Under the pieces are notes generated by a model. It was not told the DNA's origin. It worked only from the letters and a program-made list of their open reading frames with translations, and did not search any database. A program made the translations under genes and the position numbers. Below are positions 23,646 to 35,655 of a stretch of 64,000 nt of DNA, one piece after another (within the stretch, counting starts at the first letter, position 1; each line of letters begins with the position of its first letter). This DNA comes from Xanthoparmelia taractica. Lineage: Eukaryota; Ascomycota; Lecanoromycetes; Lecanorales; Parmeliaceae. The stretch lies in the NCBI GenBank assembly GCA_033085395.1, contig MU853181.1, positions 248,001-312,000 on the forward strand. The letters are read 5' to 3'.

Positions 23646-25457
23646 TTACGCCGTCTGCAACCCCGTCCCCTCCCTTCTGATCCCTTCCACAAACACAACC
23701 GGGCCTTTGTAGTCCCTTCTCCCCTGCACCAAATATGACACCAACGCAATACCCAGCACGCCACCCCAAATAGCCGGCCCCCAATTTGCAGTACTCGCAT
23801 CGACGGGCACGCTGACTGGAAAGCAGCTGAACACGAGAGTAAGCAGCGAATAGCAGAACGCAAACACGTTGACCGGCAGACCCCAGCGACCGAGACTAAA
23901 GCGCGCTGGTGGTAAAGGTTCGTGTCGAAAGCGCTTGAGAAGGAGGCAGCCGATTGAGATCATGTAGGTGCCGAGAAAGGCGATTAAATTGAGGGAGATG
24001 ATTATGTTGAAGGCTACGGTGCTGCCGAGTTGAATGAGGCAGAGGATGAAGGAGAGTAATGAGGTAGTGAGGACGGCATTGAAGGGCACGTTCTGGCGGT
24101 GGTGGACCTGTGAACGAAGATGCATCAGCATGCAGCAGACAGGGAAGCTGGGACAAACTTACTTTGGAGATCCAGCGATGGCCTGGTGTGCCCCCATCGC
24201 GTGCAAATGCCCATACTTCCCTGGAAGTAGTGGCCAATGATGTAATGTTGGCAGCTCCGATAAGGAGAGCGAGGATGAGTGTGAGGGCAACATTGACTCC
24301 CGTGGATCCAGTATTGGTAAACGAATTCTGGAAAGGTGAGGATGCGTTTATCGCATCTTCAAGGCTGCCAACGGTGAAAAGCATAGTGATCATCATTGCG
24401 AATCCGAGGGCTGCTCATTATCAGCCTGGGTTCGTTATGATAAGCACAGGTAGAATGTACCTGCATTGATGAAATAGCTTATGACCATAGCCCATGGGAT
24501 AACCACAGCTGCATCCTTCACCTCTTCCGCTGAACAAATTCTTAGCTTAGACAGGGATACATCACTCCCAAGCTTACCAATATGAACAGCGGCATCCGGT
24601 CCCAAATTGGAGAAAAGAATCGTTATCGTTCCCACCAAAAACGACGTGCCAGTATTACTCCAACCACCTCCATTAATCACCTTTCCAAAAACGTCGCTAG
24701 CTGAGTTCTTCGGCGCCAACATCCAAAGCGGCACGATCGTAATAACGAAGCCAGCCAGATGGAAAACCAGAGACACAACCTCGATCGCAGGCAACAGCCT
24801 CGCACCCCAAGTATTAAAATAGATCGTCGCTATAAGAAATAAAATCATCACCAGCGTTGACTGCCACTTCGTGAAGCCCCAATTGGGGTAGTACACCTCC
24901 ACCAGGGCTTCAACAAGCGTAGACAAGATAAAATAACCGCTCGCATTCCCCGTGAGCCATCCGAGCGCAGACGTCCAGCCAGCAGCGTAGCTGAGATATT
25001 TCTGGTAGCGAGGTGGGCTGAACTCCGATATCCAATGATACTGTCTCCCAGAGGTTGGAGCCATAGAAGTCATTTCCGCCATCGTGATAATGACGGACCC
25101 GAAAGCGAAAGCAGTGAAGATGTACTCCCACACAAGGCCTCCGAACCCTCCATTGACTAGTCCGCCGGCGATGGAGACGAGGATGTACTCCCAGGTACAG
25201 AGATACATCGAGATAAAGCCGAAGGTGGCCAAAGGGCCGAACACTCGTCTGTACTCTTGCTTCTTTCCCAGTCGCCGCATATCGCGGCGATCGAAGACCG
25301 TGTGCCACGGGTTCTGGTAAGCATCCACAGCTTCTGGTGGCTGTTCTTGCTCGAATACTTGGGTTGCATTTTTTAGCTCGATGGCACCCGTGGGTGACGG
25401 CAGCGACACTAAAGACGAGGGGGGCGTCATCCTGCGATAAGGAATCCAAGTGTGCAC
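23646..25457 (-). CDS. APC-superfamily amino acid/GABA permease
   Basis: Four exons: 25457-24578, 24529-24461, 24410-24163 and 24107-23646 (introns 48, 50 and 55 nt), 552 aa. Twelve predicted helices. Diagnostic stretches are FGPLATFGFISMYLCTWEY, AEMTSMAPTSGRQYHWISEF and, after splicing, AEEVKDAAVVIPWAM and TSREVWAFARDGG, as in fungal GABA/choline permeases of the UGA4/BAT1 group. It probably imports amino acids or related amines with protons at the plasma membrane. An in-frame ATG at 25430 may be the real start; the first nine residues are not conserved-looking. Substrate not resolvable by sequence. Confidence 0.92.
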
Positions 25458-25884
25458 TCTGTTATAGAGGAGAAAAGGGAAAAGAAGAACAATGCAGAAA
25501 TCAATGCTTGGCTAATCAATCTTTATACTATACACCGCTGTGCGGGATCGACTATGGATAGTGAAGGGAGCAGAACGAGTCTAGCCTAATCGAGGATACA
25601 AAATGCGAGAGTAGCGAGCTGCATCATGCATGCCACCACCGAGGTCCTATCAAAACCATAAATCAGCGACAGGCCGCTCTCCCGTGTATTTTCCAATGTG
25701 CCATGGCTCGATCTCCTACTTCTACCCCAGAGTACCGCGCACAGCGCGCTAAGCAATCTATGGTCAGAAATCCAAGCAACCCACCACACTGACTACGATT
25801 CGAGAAATTGCGAACCTACATCCCGGAGAGTGTCGGGATATCTCAATAAGTGGGCACTTAATCGCACGGGACTGACAGGCCACG
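25458..25884. other. Intergenic spacer
   Basis: Promoter of the permease gene and 3' flank of the NLR-like gene. No gene supported. Confidence 0.5.
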
Positions 25885-28800
25885 CTATATATGCCCATAC
25901 TTAGCGATTCTGGCTACTGGGCCCAACTCTTCAAACGGAACGATGCTTCCAGGGACGGTATACGATGAGTCTATGGGGGAGGAGTTATCCTCATCCGGCT
26001 CTTTTGATAGATTCCGCGGGTCGAGGAGAAATTTCACCCAGGCATGATCATCCCCGAAGATGGCCTTGGCGGACGCTGTAAGCTCATCAAGGAGAACTAC
26101 AGTCTCCGCTTCTTTACCTAACATGTTTCGGCACTTGATGAGAGAGAATATGGCAAGCAATCGGTCTGGATGCCCTTTGCGTGGCCCTTGGTGCGAATCG
26201 ATAACCTCTAGGAGTACATCCTCCGCTTCTCTGTATTTTTTTGCGTAGAGGAGTATCCGGCCATAGTGCAGCTTCGCAAAAAGGACGCCGAAGCGTGTTT
26301 CGCCTAGATTCCGCCGGGCGATCGCATGTCCCGGGAGGAATATTGATAGCGCTTCGTCGATCTCGCCACGAATCGCCTTGATACGGGCGAGGTTTAGGCC
26401 GGCCCAAAGAGTATATATATGCTCTCTCCCAAGCTTTTCCTTGCGCTGTTCGAAGACTTTTTGTTCTATCTCGACTGCATGACCGAGGTCTCCACGATGG
26501 CCGTATCCGAATGCTACTCGATCGAAGTAAGCCATGGCCAGATTGTCCATGGCGATCAGGGTGTCCAAGTGTGAATGGCCAAGTTTGTCGCAAAGACCAG
26601 AGACGACTTTCGAGTGTATCTTAACCGCTTCTGTAAATCTGAAATCCTTTCCAACTGCTCGACCAAGGTTACCCATGGCTCTCAAGGTATCGACATGATC
26701 ATCTCCAAGCACCTGCTTGAAACCCTCGACGGCGGTCTCGTGAATTTTCCGCGCTTCCGGAATACGCCCTTGCTGCCACCGACTCGAACCGTATGCATCC
26801 ATGATTTTGAGTGTCTTCAAATCATGCTTACCACGGACGTTTATACATGCTTCCAAGACCCGTTGTTGCAGGTCGGCAGCTTTCTGAATCCGCGTAAGCT
26901 GCCAGTAGGTGCTTGATAATAACAACAGGATGTCCATCGTAGTGGTATGCTCCATACCCAACATCTTGATGGCGAAGTCTGCCACTTCTGATTGTAGCTT
27001 CTCGGCTATTTCAAAGAGGCCGCACTGCGAGTATACCAGACTGAACTTGACAAGCTGTAATGCTCGGGCCCGATCAAACCGCGGCTTTAAGACGGGCCAT
27101 ATCCTTCTCCTAGACTCTTGATTCTCCCAAAATCTGGCTCGAATTCTGTTCTCGTTATCCTGTACGTGGCGAACATGCGGAAGTAGGTCCCTTCGAAGTA
27201 TCTCATCTTCCTCTCTGTCGCCTAATGGGGGAAGCAGAATTGCTTGGGTGAGGATTGTCGCTGCTGCTTGGCACCATATGGCTTGATCTGCAATCTTCAT
27301 CTCCGGTCTTTCCCTTACCCACAGGTGGACCGCCGGATGCATGGAGTAGCTGTCGTCTTTTGGGTCGGGATTCGCAAATACCAGAGACATCTGAAAGAGC
27401 TCTTTCAGTGCTTCACGGAGACGCAGTTCATCAAAATGTCTCGTTTCAAGCGCATCGCTGATCATCTGAGGTAAAACGGGACGGTAGCCCAGCTTCAAAA
27501 AGTAGGCAACGATCTCAATGCCAAAAGATCTAAAAATCTGAACCCAGGGGACGGCTGGTTTTTTGTCGATGCTAACCCGCATTTCCTCTTGTTTTCGTCG
27601 TTCTTGTTCTAGCATTTCTAATTCCGGGTTCGATGCCGCACGTAAGAAGATGTCCGCTCGGATGCGTTGGCGGTGAAGGAAGGAAAAGATCTTCAGCAGG
27701 TCTAATGCGTCTTCTGAAGCTTGCGTCCCCTTCGCCACCATCCCATCATGTATAAGTTCGTAGCTGGAATAGATTGCAGCGTTTGCATCCGAGATAGGAC
27801 GTGCGTCATTCGAACCCTTCATTCTCCTTATGCGAACCCAATTTTTCTCAAAGAAACTTGGATAGTCCTCCAGTGTGCACTGACGAGCGAGAATAGTCTT
27901 TCCTGCATGCATAAGAGCGAGAGGTAAGTGGCCGAGAGTTTTACAAATGTCCTTTGCGAACTCCAAGGTGGATGGAGACCATGGTGGCGGTTTATCGGCA
28001 GCTTTGAGAAGGAGATCAATCGATTCCGTCTCCTTTAGCTCACCAAAATGGTAGTAGCGAGAACCGATCGTACCATGGACCTTGAGTATTGGATTCCTCG
28101 TCGTTATGAGTATGATACCACAGTCACCATCCGGAAAATATTCCTCAACCGGAAAGCTTATTTCATCAGCGTTGTCAATAATCAGGAGCCACGGCTTCTC
28201 CTGACCAAGACTCGAAAGCCAATTTTTAGCAGCTCGTTCGTTAGGCTCAACTTTTCCAATCCTCGCAATGGTCGAGAAAGACTGTTTGGCATGCTCATTA
28301 GAGCTCGCATCAATCCAAAAGACTCCCCAAAAGCTAAATGTTTCATCAGCTACGAGTTATCTTGGTGCTGATACTTGGTAAATACCTTTGCTTGTTATCG
28401 GAGGCAAATTTACAACAGAACTGGGTCTTTCCGGACCCTGGTAGACCATAGATCACAAATCGCTTTTGTGCAGGCAGCTGATTGGCAGATGCTGGGGCTT
28501 GGAGGTAACGTTTCAAACTATCCAAATCGGAGGCCCGACCAGTAAAGATGCTGCTGACAGTCTGAGGAGTATAGAAGTGCTTGTTGAGAGATGCGAGTGG
28601 CACCACATTTTGGGCGGATCTAATAGCATTGTCGAGCTTCAAGAATTAGTCGATCAACCAATGGGATTGCTGTATATATGATTTACATAAGTTTCTGTGA
28701 ATGACGCGACGTCTGCCCGAGAGGAAACTATTTTTGCCTGCAAATCGGCACCCAGATCTTGAATCTTTTGTGACAGCTCCGAAAAAGATTCTCTTGAGGT

Positions 28801-29342
28801 TGATTGTGAATTTCTGGTGTATATACTAGCGACCGTTATTCATCTGGTCAAAGTTTTATATACATAACCAAAAGTACCTACACGTTCACGGCTGCTAGGC
28901 TGGTCTGCAGGGCGCTGTGGTGGGTGTTGAGTTTCTGGCGTAATGCGGTGAACTCATCATCTTTTGATTGCTGCTTCAGGTACTTCCGGAGACTGTTCAA
29001 TTTGACATGTTTTGTGCCTCCAATGCCCAAAATCTCGGCGATCAATGCATTCAACCTTTCCACTATGTCTTGACAGCCTGCCAAAGTTGCTCGAGTGGCA
29101 TGCCAATGATTGGCTATAATCTGGTTGTCGCTGGTATTCGTAGTGGCAGCTAGATCGGCCTCGAAGCTACGCTTAATCAAATCGCTCACGGTGCGGAGCG
29201 CAGTGATCTCCTTTGACAAGTCCTCGAGATCCACGTCTATCTTCTGGAATCCGTCTTTGGCTTGTTTCAAGAACTTTGAAAGGCGTATGCAGACATCGGC
29301 CAGACCAGCCGCCCCTACAATGATAGAGAATGGGTCTGCCAT
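25885..29342 (-). CDS. NLR-like STAND protein: fungal N-terminal domain, NB-ARC, TPR array
   Basis: Four exons: 29342-28882, 28825-28687, 28636-28386 and 28333-25885 (introns 56, 50 and 52 nt), 1099 aa, uninterrupted. Residues 1-160 (MADPFSIIVGAAGLADVCIRL onward) are the helical N-terminal domain frequent on fungal STAND proteins. The NB-ARC has the P-loop GLPGSGKT (Lys about 270), WGVFWIDASS, Walker B PWLLIIDNADE (Asp 337), the sensor LITTRN and LGHLPLALMHAG. From about residue 560 a superstructure of kinesin-light-chain-type tetratricopeptide repeats follows, with repeated LGxxHxxTL signatures (LGMEHTTTM, LGDDHVDTL, LGHSHLDTL, LGREHIYTL). Fungal NLRs govern non-self recognition and programmed cell death. 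The N-terminal domain is not a HeLo type that I can recognise. No effector gene (lipase, amyloid) is adjacent. Repeat units are diverged, so recent expansion is not evident. Confidence 0.9.
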
Positions 29343-30129
29343 ATAGCAGCTTCATTGCCCATGTCCAGAGTAAGTAAGTGGGATCGTTGAGCAGTCTTTC
29401 CACCTCGCTTACGAGGACGAAGGGTAGGTAGGAACATTGTGAGGCTAGGTTCAAAGAGCCCCTACTTTCCGTGCCGGCCAGCTTCGGTTCGAAAATGATG
29501 GGTTCAGCTCCTCGATGTGAGGATGCTAATTATGGAGGGTTGCATTCACATTGTGTGGCGCGAGATCAAGATAGATATCGATGCGTCAAAGTCTGCGAGG
29601 TGCAGATTTTTGTCAAGTGCAGCAAATCAGAACTGTATGATCGTTGTTAGATATCGCGATCTCAGGGTTGGTTCGTGCATTCACATCCTTACGACAGCCG
29701 GGTCTTTGACTCGCGCTGCTGCAGTGTGACTGTATGAGGCTTGCATCACCCCCACTACCCCACTCGGGTACACCCCTCCACATTACATTCATCATATTGG
29801 AGGTGTCCAGTCCTGCTCTCCTGGCTGGAAAGACTTGGTTCGAAGGACGATATATCGGCCTGTTGCTACAGGAACAGTTGAGACTAAGATAGCGAAGATA
29901 GAAAGAATGATTGAGTGGTGTCTGGTTTGCAATCTTGGTGTGGTGCTCGCCAAGACCACTATTAATTTCCGGGCGCTAAAGGGGGATCATCGGGTTGATG
30001 CAGCAGCTGAAAGATATATCCTATCAAAAGCTAACATGGGGAATAGGATGGAACGGCAGCTGCATGACTGGCTACACTATCTTGTAACTGCATTCAGGCA
30101 CTGCCGGCGCTTCCTTGTTTCCATACTCA
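29343..30129. other. Divergent promoter region between the NLR-like and P450 genes
   Basis: Both flanking genes point away from this region. It has no supported gene; two perfect inverted repeats lie at its right edge. Confidence 0.45.
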
Positions 30130-30152
30130 GCCCCTGCACAATGTGCAGGGGC
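30130..30152. repeat. Perfect 23-nt palindrome with 11-nt arms, upstream of P450
   Basis: GCCCCTGCACA, one A, TGTGCAGGGGC. It has the same design as the element at 2240-2262 (11-nt arms, central A) but different sequence. It lies about 90 nt before the P450 start codon, in the position of a promoter operator or 5' UTR hairpin. Confidence 0.65.
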
Positions 30153-30211
30153 AGTATCTACATATATAGTCTCAATCTCACCACTCACATTATGTGTATA
30201 CATATTGGAGC

Positions 30212-30231
30212 CTCGACGAGTGCTCGTCGAG
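30212..30231. repeat. Inverted repeat just before the P450 start codon
   Basis: CTCGACGAG, TG, CTCGTCGAG: perfect 9-nt arms with a 2-nt centre, ending nine nt before the ATG at 30241. If transcribed it lies in the leader and could affect initiation. Confidence 0.6.
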
Positions 30232-30240
30232 TTGGTGGGC

Positions 30241-32107
30241 ATGTCTTTCAGCCCTGCTGATGAGCGTAATATATATACGTACAAACTCACTAATATCACA
30301 TCCTTACGCCTCTTCGTCCTCGTCGCTTTCTGCTTGTTTGTGATTAGTAGATATGTCAGCAAAGCTGTCAAGTATCGGGTATGGTCGTATAATATGTAGT
30401 CATGCCTACAATTCAGAGCGCACTGACGCGTCGATCCTAGGCCGATGTTGCCTTCGGAAAGCTGAATGGCTGCCAGCCGTCAACTTATGTTCTTTCTTAC
30501 AAATGGCCTCTTGCGCTGGATATCGTTAAACGAGGTTTCGAAGCCGGACGTCAAAAGAAGCTACTTTCTCTCTTCACAGAGTACTTCGATCAACTGGGAC
30601 CGACCGTTGAGCTATCGATACTTGGGGGCATTGGCTTCGCAACAATGGAGCCTGAAAATATAGAGGCGGTCTTGTCCACTCACTTCGATGGTACGTCATT
30701 GGACTCGACTCTACTTAATCCAATTTTTGTTTCCATCCGCACGACGTCTCTAAAGCTTAAGCAATTCCAGACTTCCACCTTGGACCTCGGAATAAAGCCA
30801 TGATGGCAATGATAGGTGAAGGTATCTTCACGCAGGATGGTCCTGCCTGGAAACATTCTCGAGAACTGCTGCGGCGTCAATTTGTGCGGATGCAATATCA
30901 GAATCTTGAAGGCTTCCGGGAGCACGTGGAGAATTTAGTCGATGCAGTCAGTAAATCTCCTGGCATTGTAGACCTGCAGCCGCACTTTTATCGCTTGACC
31001 CTCAACACGACTATAGCTATGATACTTGGTCAATCTGTCGAGAGCTTCAATCATGAAATAGGCGACTTGTTCTCAAAAGCCTTTAATAAGGCTTCTTTAG
31101 TTACAGCAACACGGGTTCGACTTGGTGACCTATACTTCTTATATGCCCCGAAGGGATTCTTCACAGCGTGCAAGACGGTCAAAGACTACACGGACCAATT
31201 CGTCAAAGATGCCCTTCAGCAAGACCGTGGCACCGCAGAAACCTCCGACAAATACACGTTCATCAATGACCTCCAAAAGGAGCATCAAGATGTTCGTCTC
31301 GTTCGGGATCAGGTCATCAACGTGCTTATTGCAGGCCGGGATACCACAGCTGCAACAATGTCTTATGTCTTGTGAGTCTGGGCACTATAACACTGCCAAT
31401 CTCACGGCTTAACACTGAACATGTAGCCGTCTTCTTGTGAGATACCCGCATGTTCTCAAGAAACTTCGCACCGAAGTTGAGTCCGTCCTTGGACAAGACA
31501 ATAATGTCACCCGAGCATATATTCAGCGCATGCCGTACCTTCAGCACGTCATCAAAGAAAGTAAGTAGCCCAAGCAAATCGATACCATGCCAGGCTAAGA
31601 CGAGAATCTAGCATTGCGGCTATATCCGCCAGTGCCAATAAATACTCGCTTCTGTAAGAAAGCAACGACTCTACCTCTAGGAGGCGGTCCAGACGGCCGT
31701 TCTCCAATCTTGGTCAGAGAAGGAATGCCCGTAGCATATTCAGTATACCACATGCAACGGCGCAAGGATTTCTATGGCTCAGATGCTGGATCATTCCGGC
31801 CAGAAAGATGGGAAGGCCCCGAGCTTGCTGAAATCAAATGGGGCTACTTACCTTTTAATGGAGGTCCCCGACTTTGTCTAGGCAGTAAGTCGTTTCAAAT
31901 CGACTAGCAGATCAGGGCAAAGCTAACAGCATGGTGTTAGAGGACTTTGGGCTGATGCTTGCTTCATATGGCATTGCGAGAATAATCCAAGCCTTCCCAA
32001 AAATTGAGCTGGCTCCGGGAGAGGCTTGGGAAGAGCCAGGCGCGGAGCGGCAGCACCTTACCCTTACACTTTCGAATGCAGATGGCTGCAAAGTCCTACT
32101 AGCTTGA
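30241..32107 (+). CDS. Cytochrome P450, CYP52-like alkane/fatty-acid hydroxylase type
   Basis: Six exons: 30241-30378, 30441-30690, 30771-31371, 31427-31560, 31612-31884 and 31941-32107, 520 aa. Exon 1 supplies the ER anchor (LRLFVLVAFCLFVISRYVS). Later motifs: MEPENIEAVLSTHFDDF and GEGIFTQDGPAWKHSR, as in CYP52-type enzymes; I-helix AGRDTTAAT; K-helix KETLRLYPPVPINTR; haem loop FNGGPRLCLG with Cys near 463. CYP52 relatives hydroxylate n-alkanes and fatty acids at the terminal carbon, with NADPH-P450 reductase. All catalytic elements are intact. The start codon was chosen because it is the nearest ATG before the anchor; residues 1-18 are polar. Specificity is unproven. Confidence 0.92.
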
Positions 32108-32631
32108 TATGCTGGTATCACTTCAGACGAGGTCAGCTTCAGCTTGACAACGTCGTACAGTTAGGCATATTATATATAGACGAGTGAAACACAACCATAC
32201 AATCTGAGGAAAACTCAAGCAGCTCTCTATAAAGAAATTTACAATGTTTAAGGTATGAAAGAGAATATGCCTCACTTTTGCATATCCCGTGATAAGCACC
32301 CTTCCACAATTGACATCAATGGAGAAGGAGACGCAAATGACCAAATGTCGTCCAAGAGGCGTTTCGACGGCCCGTGAGCCTACACTTTATCCCTTTACTT
32401 ACACTAACAGGAGGCCACTTTTAGAGCTTGTTGTAGCGCTCGATAAGTTGTCTGCAGCGCAAGGAACGGGAGCACTGGGCAGGTTTCTCCGAGGTCGGTT
32501 TTAGTGGTCTCGCTTCCACGGCCTCCAGACCTGCCAGGCTTTGAAGGTCCTTTTCGTTGGTGGCGGAGAAATGAGTTATACGAGGAGAGTCTGTCGCTAA
32601 CATTGCGTGTGTGGCAGGTATTGACATGTTA
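32108..32631. other. Convergent intergenic region
   Basis: Between the 3' ends of the P450 and the Ser/Thr-rich secreted protein gene. No gene supported. Confidence 0.5.
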
Positions 32632-34033
32632 CTAAGACTTATTAAAAGTGGTCGCCGGAGGAGCAGCCGTGCTGGCAATACTCGAAACAACGGAGAAGAG
32701 GGCTGGTGGGATAGATATGGAGGTGGTACTAGAAGCAATGCTCGATACGACGGAGAAAAGCGCCGGTGGGATGGAAAATGACGTGGTAGCCGAGGTCACT
32801 GGAGTAATGACTTTCGAGGTTGGCGTAGTGGACGTGATGCTTTTGCTATAGACTGACGTGGGTCCAGAGCTTTTAGCAGCGTTGGAATTTGAAGTTGAAG
32901 CATCCGTTAGGGTCCTAGTGCTTGCTGGAGTACTAGACGTGGGGCTCTGAGTAGTCGATGGGGGTCTAGAGGCTGTCGAAGTGGTAAGCTTGGAGGTAAA
33001 AGTAGCTGAGGTGATGTTGGAGCTTGCTGGAACGCTAATTTTGGACATTGGGGTGACCAATGGGGTCCTAGAGTCTGTTAGAAACCCGCTCAACTTTGAC
33101 GTCGGAGAGACCGATACTATAGTAGCTTTTCTTGAAGTTTTCGAGACGGCCGGTACACTGGTCGGCCGAGCACCTGAATTCATGCATGTGCTAGGAGAGA
33201 GCGATGTACTGATGGACATGATATTGGAAGCCCTGACCGGCAGTTCACTGCTTGAGATTGTCATCAGACTCTTTCCGGTGCCAGAAACCAGCGATCCATG
33301 CGTTGTGGTATTACGGGAGAAATCTGAGGCGGTAGAGGTGTGCGATGTCCTGCTTGTTGTCGTAGAAGAGCTCGAAGGTTTGGCAGAAGCAGAAGTTGCT
33401 GAATTGGTGGTTTTCAGATCGAATGTAGATAGTCTAAAGCAGGATATCTCACTCGGGACCTCGTAGCATGTCCCATTTTTAGGTACGTCCCCTGCATTTG
33501 CGAGTGTTAATGTTCCGTTGTAGACCCCACACTGTCGTTGACACTCTCCTGTAGTCTCGCCTTCGAAGGGAGGCCTACTGAAGTCGATCCTTTCGTTTGA
33601 GCGCAGCATGCCTGAAGATGTGTGAGTCAGCAATGAGTTTTTAATCTGACAAAGCGATGTAGGGGATATATCGACAGCAATGTGCTACGAGCCGTATTTT
33701 CCCCCGCGCAGCATATTTCAAGAACCCGAAAGCAATGCGGGGAGAAAGGGGATGGGGACAATACGTACGGCTCAAGGTATAAGATCTGAAAGAGGTGTTC
33801 TGATAGGAGTTCCGCTCATAGACAGTTGTGTACGATGCGCCAGCTAAGCCTTGACAGTCGGTTTCATTCCATACGGTTATTATCAGGTCGGTATCGACGG
33901 CAGTTTGGGGAACATGTGACACACATGGAGCTGTGGCGGTAGTGTTGGTAAGTGAAGAGGCGGGTAGGGAGAGAGCGCCAGGCAGGAGAAGCAAAGCTGT
34001 CAGAATCATTGGCGTGGCAATCGTCATTCGCAA
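32632..34033 (-). CDS. Mucin-like Ser/Thr-rich secreted protein
   Basis: Two exons, 34033-33769 and 33611-32632 (157-nt intron, phase 1), 414 aa. The N-terminus (MTIATPMILTALLLLPGALS) is a signal peptide. Residues 30-150 are a small Cys-bearing domain (APCVSHVP, WNETDCQGL, GECQRQCGVYNG, NGTCYEV, SEISCFRL) with N-glycosylation sequons. The remaining 260 residues are Ser/Thr-rich and likely heavily O-glycosylated. The C-terminus has two tandem copies of SIPPALFSVVSSIAS. There is no GPI signal or wall-binding domain that I recognise. A second in-frame ATG is at 34027. Function unknown; a cell-surface or secreted role is inferred. Confidence 0.72.
32656..32775 (-). repeat. Tandem duplication encoding SIPPALFSVVSSIAS
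   Basis: Two adjacent units of about 60 nt. The peptide core is identical while the DNA has many silent differences, so the duplication is old and the peptide is constrained. Confidence 0.65.
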
Positions 34034-34654
34034 AAGTTTGTGTATCTATCGTTATTTGGATTTCATTTGATAGAGAACTTGATAAAATCACAAAGTATGG
34101 AATGGACATGGGATCGCGATATCATGAAATACATTGTAGGCAACAAAACAAAAGCTGTACGATATAAGTCGTCTGAAGACAAAGGGGTGATTGTCCGATC
34201 TGCTTTATTACACTCAGTGGGTATAATGTTAAACAACCGAGCTTTGTTTAGGAAAGATGGCGAATTAAGAAAGCATCATTAAGCTTACAAATTCGAGACC
34301 TGAAGATTTCACATGGATTTGAACAAAGAAAGAGACGGCACAGTACAATGTATTTTTAGCGTTGCAACGATGTCGCTTCGATGTCCGAGACTTGATCCAC
34401 GAGTGCTGCAATAAGCTACGTTAAATCCTTTTTCAAATGAGCTTAACGGAAGAATTGGTGTATTCATATTTACCGTGCGTTAGGCTGCGAGCTGGTTGTG
34501 CTCTGAGACCGCACAAAGAGGTGGTATTCTGACGTAAACCGAAAGCTCAAACAATGGCATCGTCGTGTCCCGACACAATGCTGAGCAACATCCCGTGCTC
34601 GACACATGGTGTTGCTGGTGTACTTATGGCTCTTAGGTTCTTCTGCTTGCAGAA
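34034..34654. other. Intergenic, promoter of the mucin-like gene
   Basis: No gene supported; short ORFs without motifs. Confidence 0.45.
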
Positions 34655-35311
34655 ATGTGCTCCACAATCCCCCCTCTTCGAGCGTACTACCCCCCTTTCG
34701 ACTCCAAACCTGCCCTGTCAAGATCGACCTCAGTCTCAGAAAGTAGGGTTATAACTCCATCGCGAAAGAATATCTCAGGTATGGAGCGGTCCACTCGGTC
34801 TAAGAACACTGCAACCCGACCGCAGCCAACCCGCACTCACGAGAAGCAAACCAGAGAGATCCCTGTCATGAGTGGTGATGAGAAGGATAACCAAGACGAC
34901 CCAACAGGACGGCGGGCTCCGATCACAACTTCCAATACTAAGGTTCCAGTAGAGGTTCCAGCAAACGAGTACAATGCGCAGAGATTAGAGGCTTCAACAG
35001 AACCCCACAAGGTGCAACAAAACGTTGAGACTCGCCATGAACCAGCGTATCCGAGCCCTGGTGACCCAATCACAAGTAGGCGCACGTTAGAGTTTGTCGA
35101 AGACTTGCTTACCCCTCTGCAGTCAATTCCAATGGAGACCGTTTACGAAAAGAGTGCAAAAACATGGGATTATAGAGCAGTACAACAGCAGCCTGATGAG
35201 TCATCACTAGCGACCTCACCTGGGTTGCAGGATGTCTTTGATGAATGGTTGGCTCCTATGGGAGATGAAAATGCTTCGGAGGCAATGTCTGGACACTCTG
35301 GGAAGAACTGA
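34655..35311 (+). CDS. Orphan hydrophilic protein
   Basis: Open frame of 218 codons without introns; an internal ATG at 34781 would give about 176 aa. The composition is polar, rich in Arg, Thr, Glu and Pro, and no domain is recognised. The last third (RRTLEFVEDLLTPLQSIPME, SPGLQDVFDEWLAPMGDEN) looks like amphipathic helices and is the most protein-like part. No signal peptide or membrane helix. It could be a lineage-specific nuclear or cytosolic protein, or a chance ORF. Evidence is the length of the frame alone. Confidence 0.4.
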   Translation: MCSTIPPLRAYYPPFDSKPALSRSTSVSESRVITPSRKNISGMERSTRSKNTATRPQPTRTHEKQTREIPVMSGDEKDNQDDPTGRRAPITTSNTKVPVEVPANEYNAQRLEASTEPHKVQQNVETRHEPAYPSPGDPITSRRTLEFVEDLLTPLQSIPMETVYEKSAKTWDYRAVQQQPDESSLATSPGLQDVFDEWLAPMGDENASEAMSGHSGKN

Positions 35312-35655
35312 AGTCGAGATTCGGTCGAAGAAGGGAGGCGAACCGATATTGATTTTCTGTAGGCCGAAGCGCTCGGCAGATGATGATTGGTGGACCGGGG
35401 AAGGGTTGATCTGCTGTAAAGCTCCAATTCGTCAGATCGGATAGAATTTGAAGTTTCGCCCTTGTCTTTGTGCTCAGTATCCATGATCCATGGCAGCGAG
35501 CTCATCATGCCCGGGAGTTAGGCGATTGGTAGATACCTTAGAAGTACACTTTCGGCACTAGGCGATAGATTAGATAAGAAGCTTGGCACTGTTGAGGTCA
35601 TCTATCAACGCTCAACATGCTCGAATAAGGCAGCGGATATGCATTCATCTTACTC

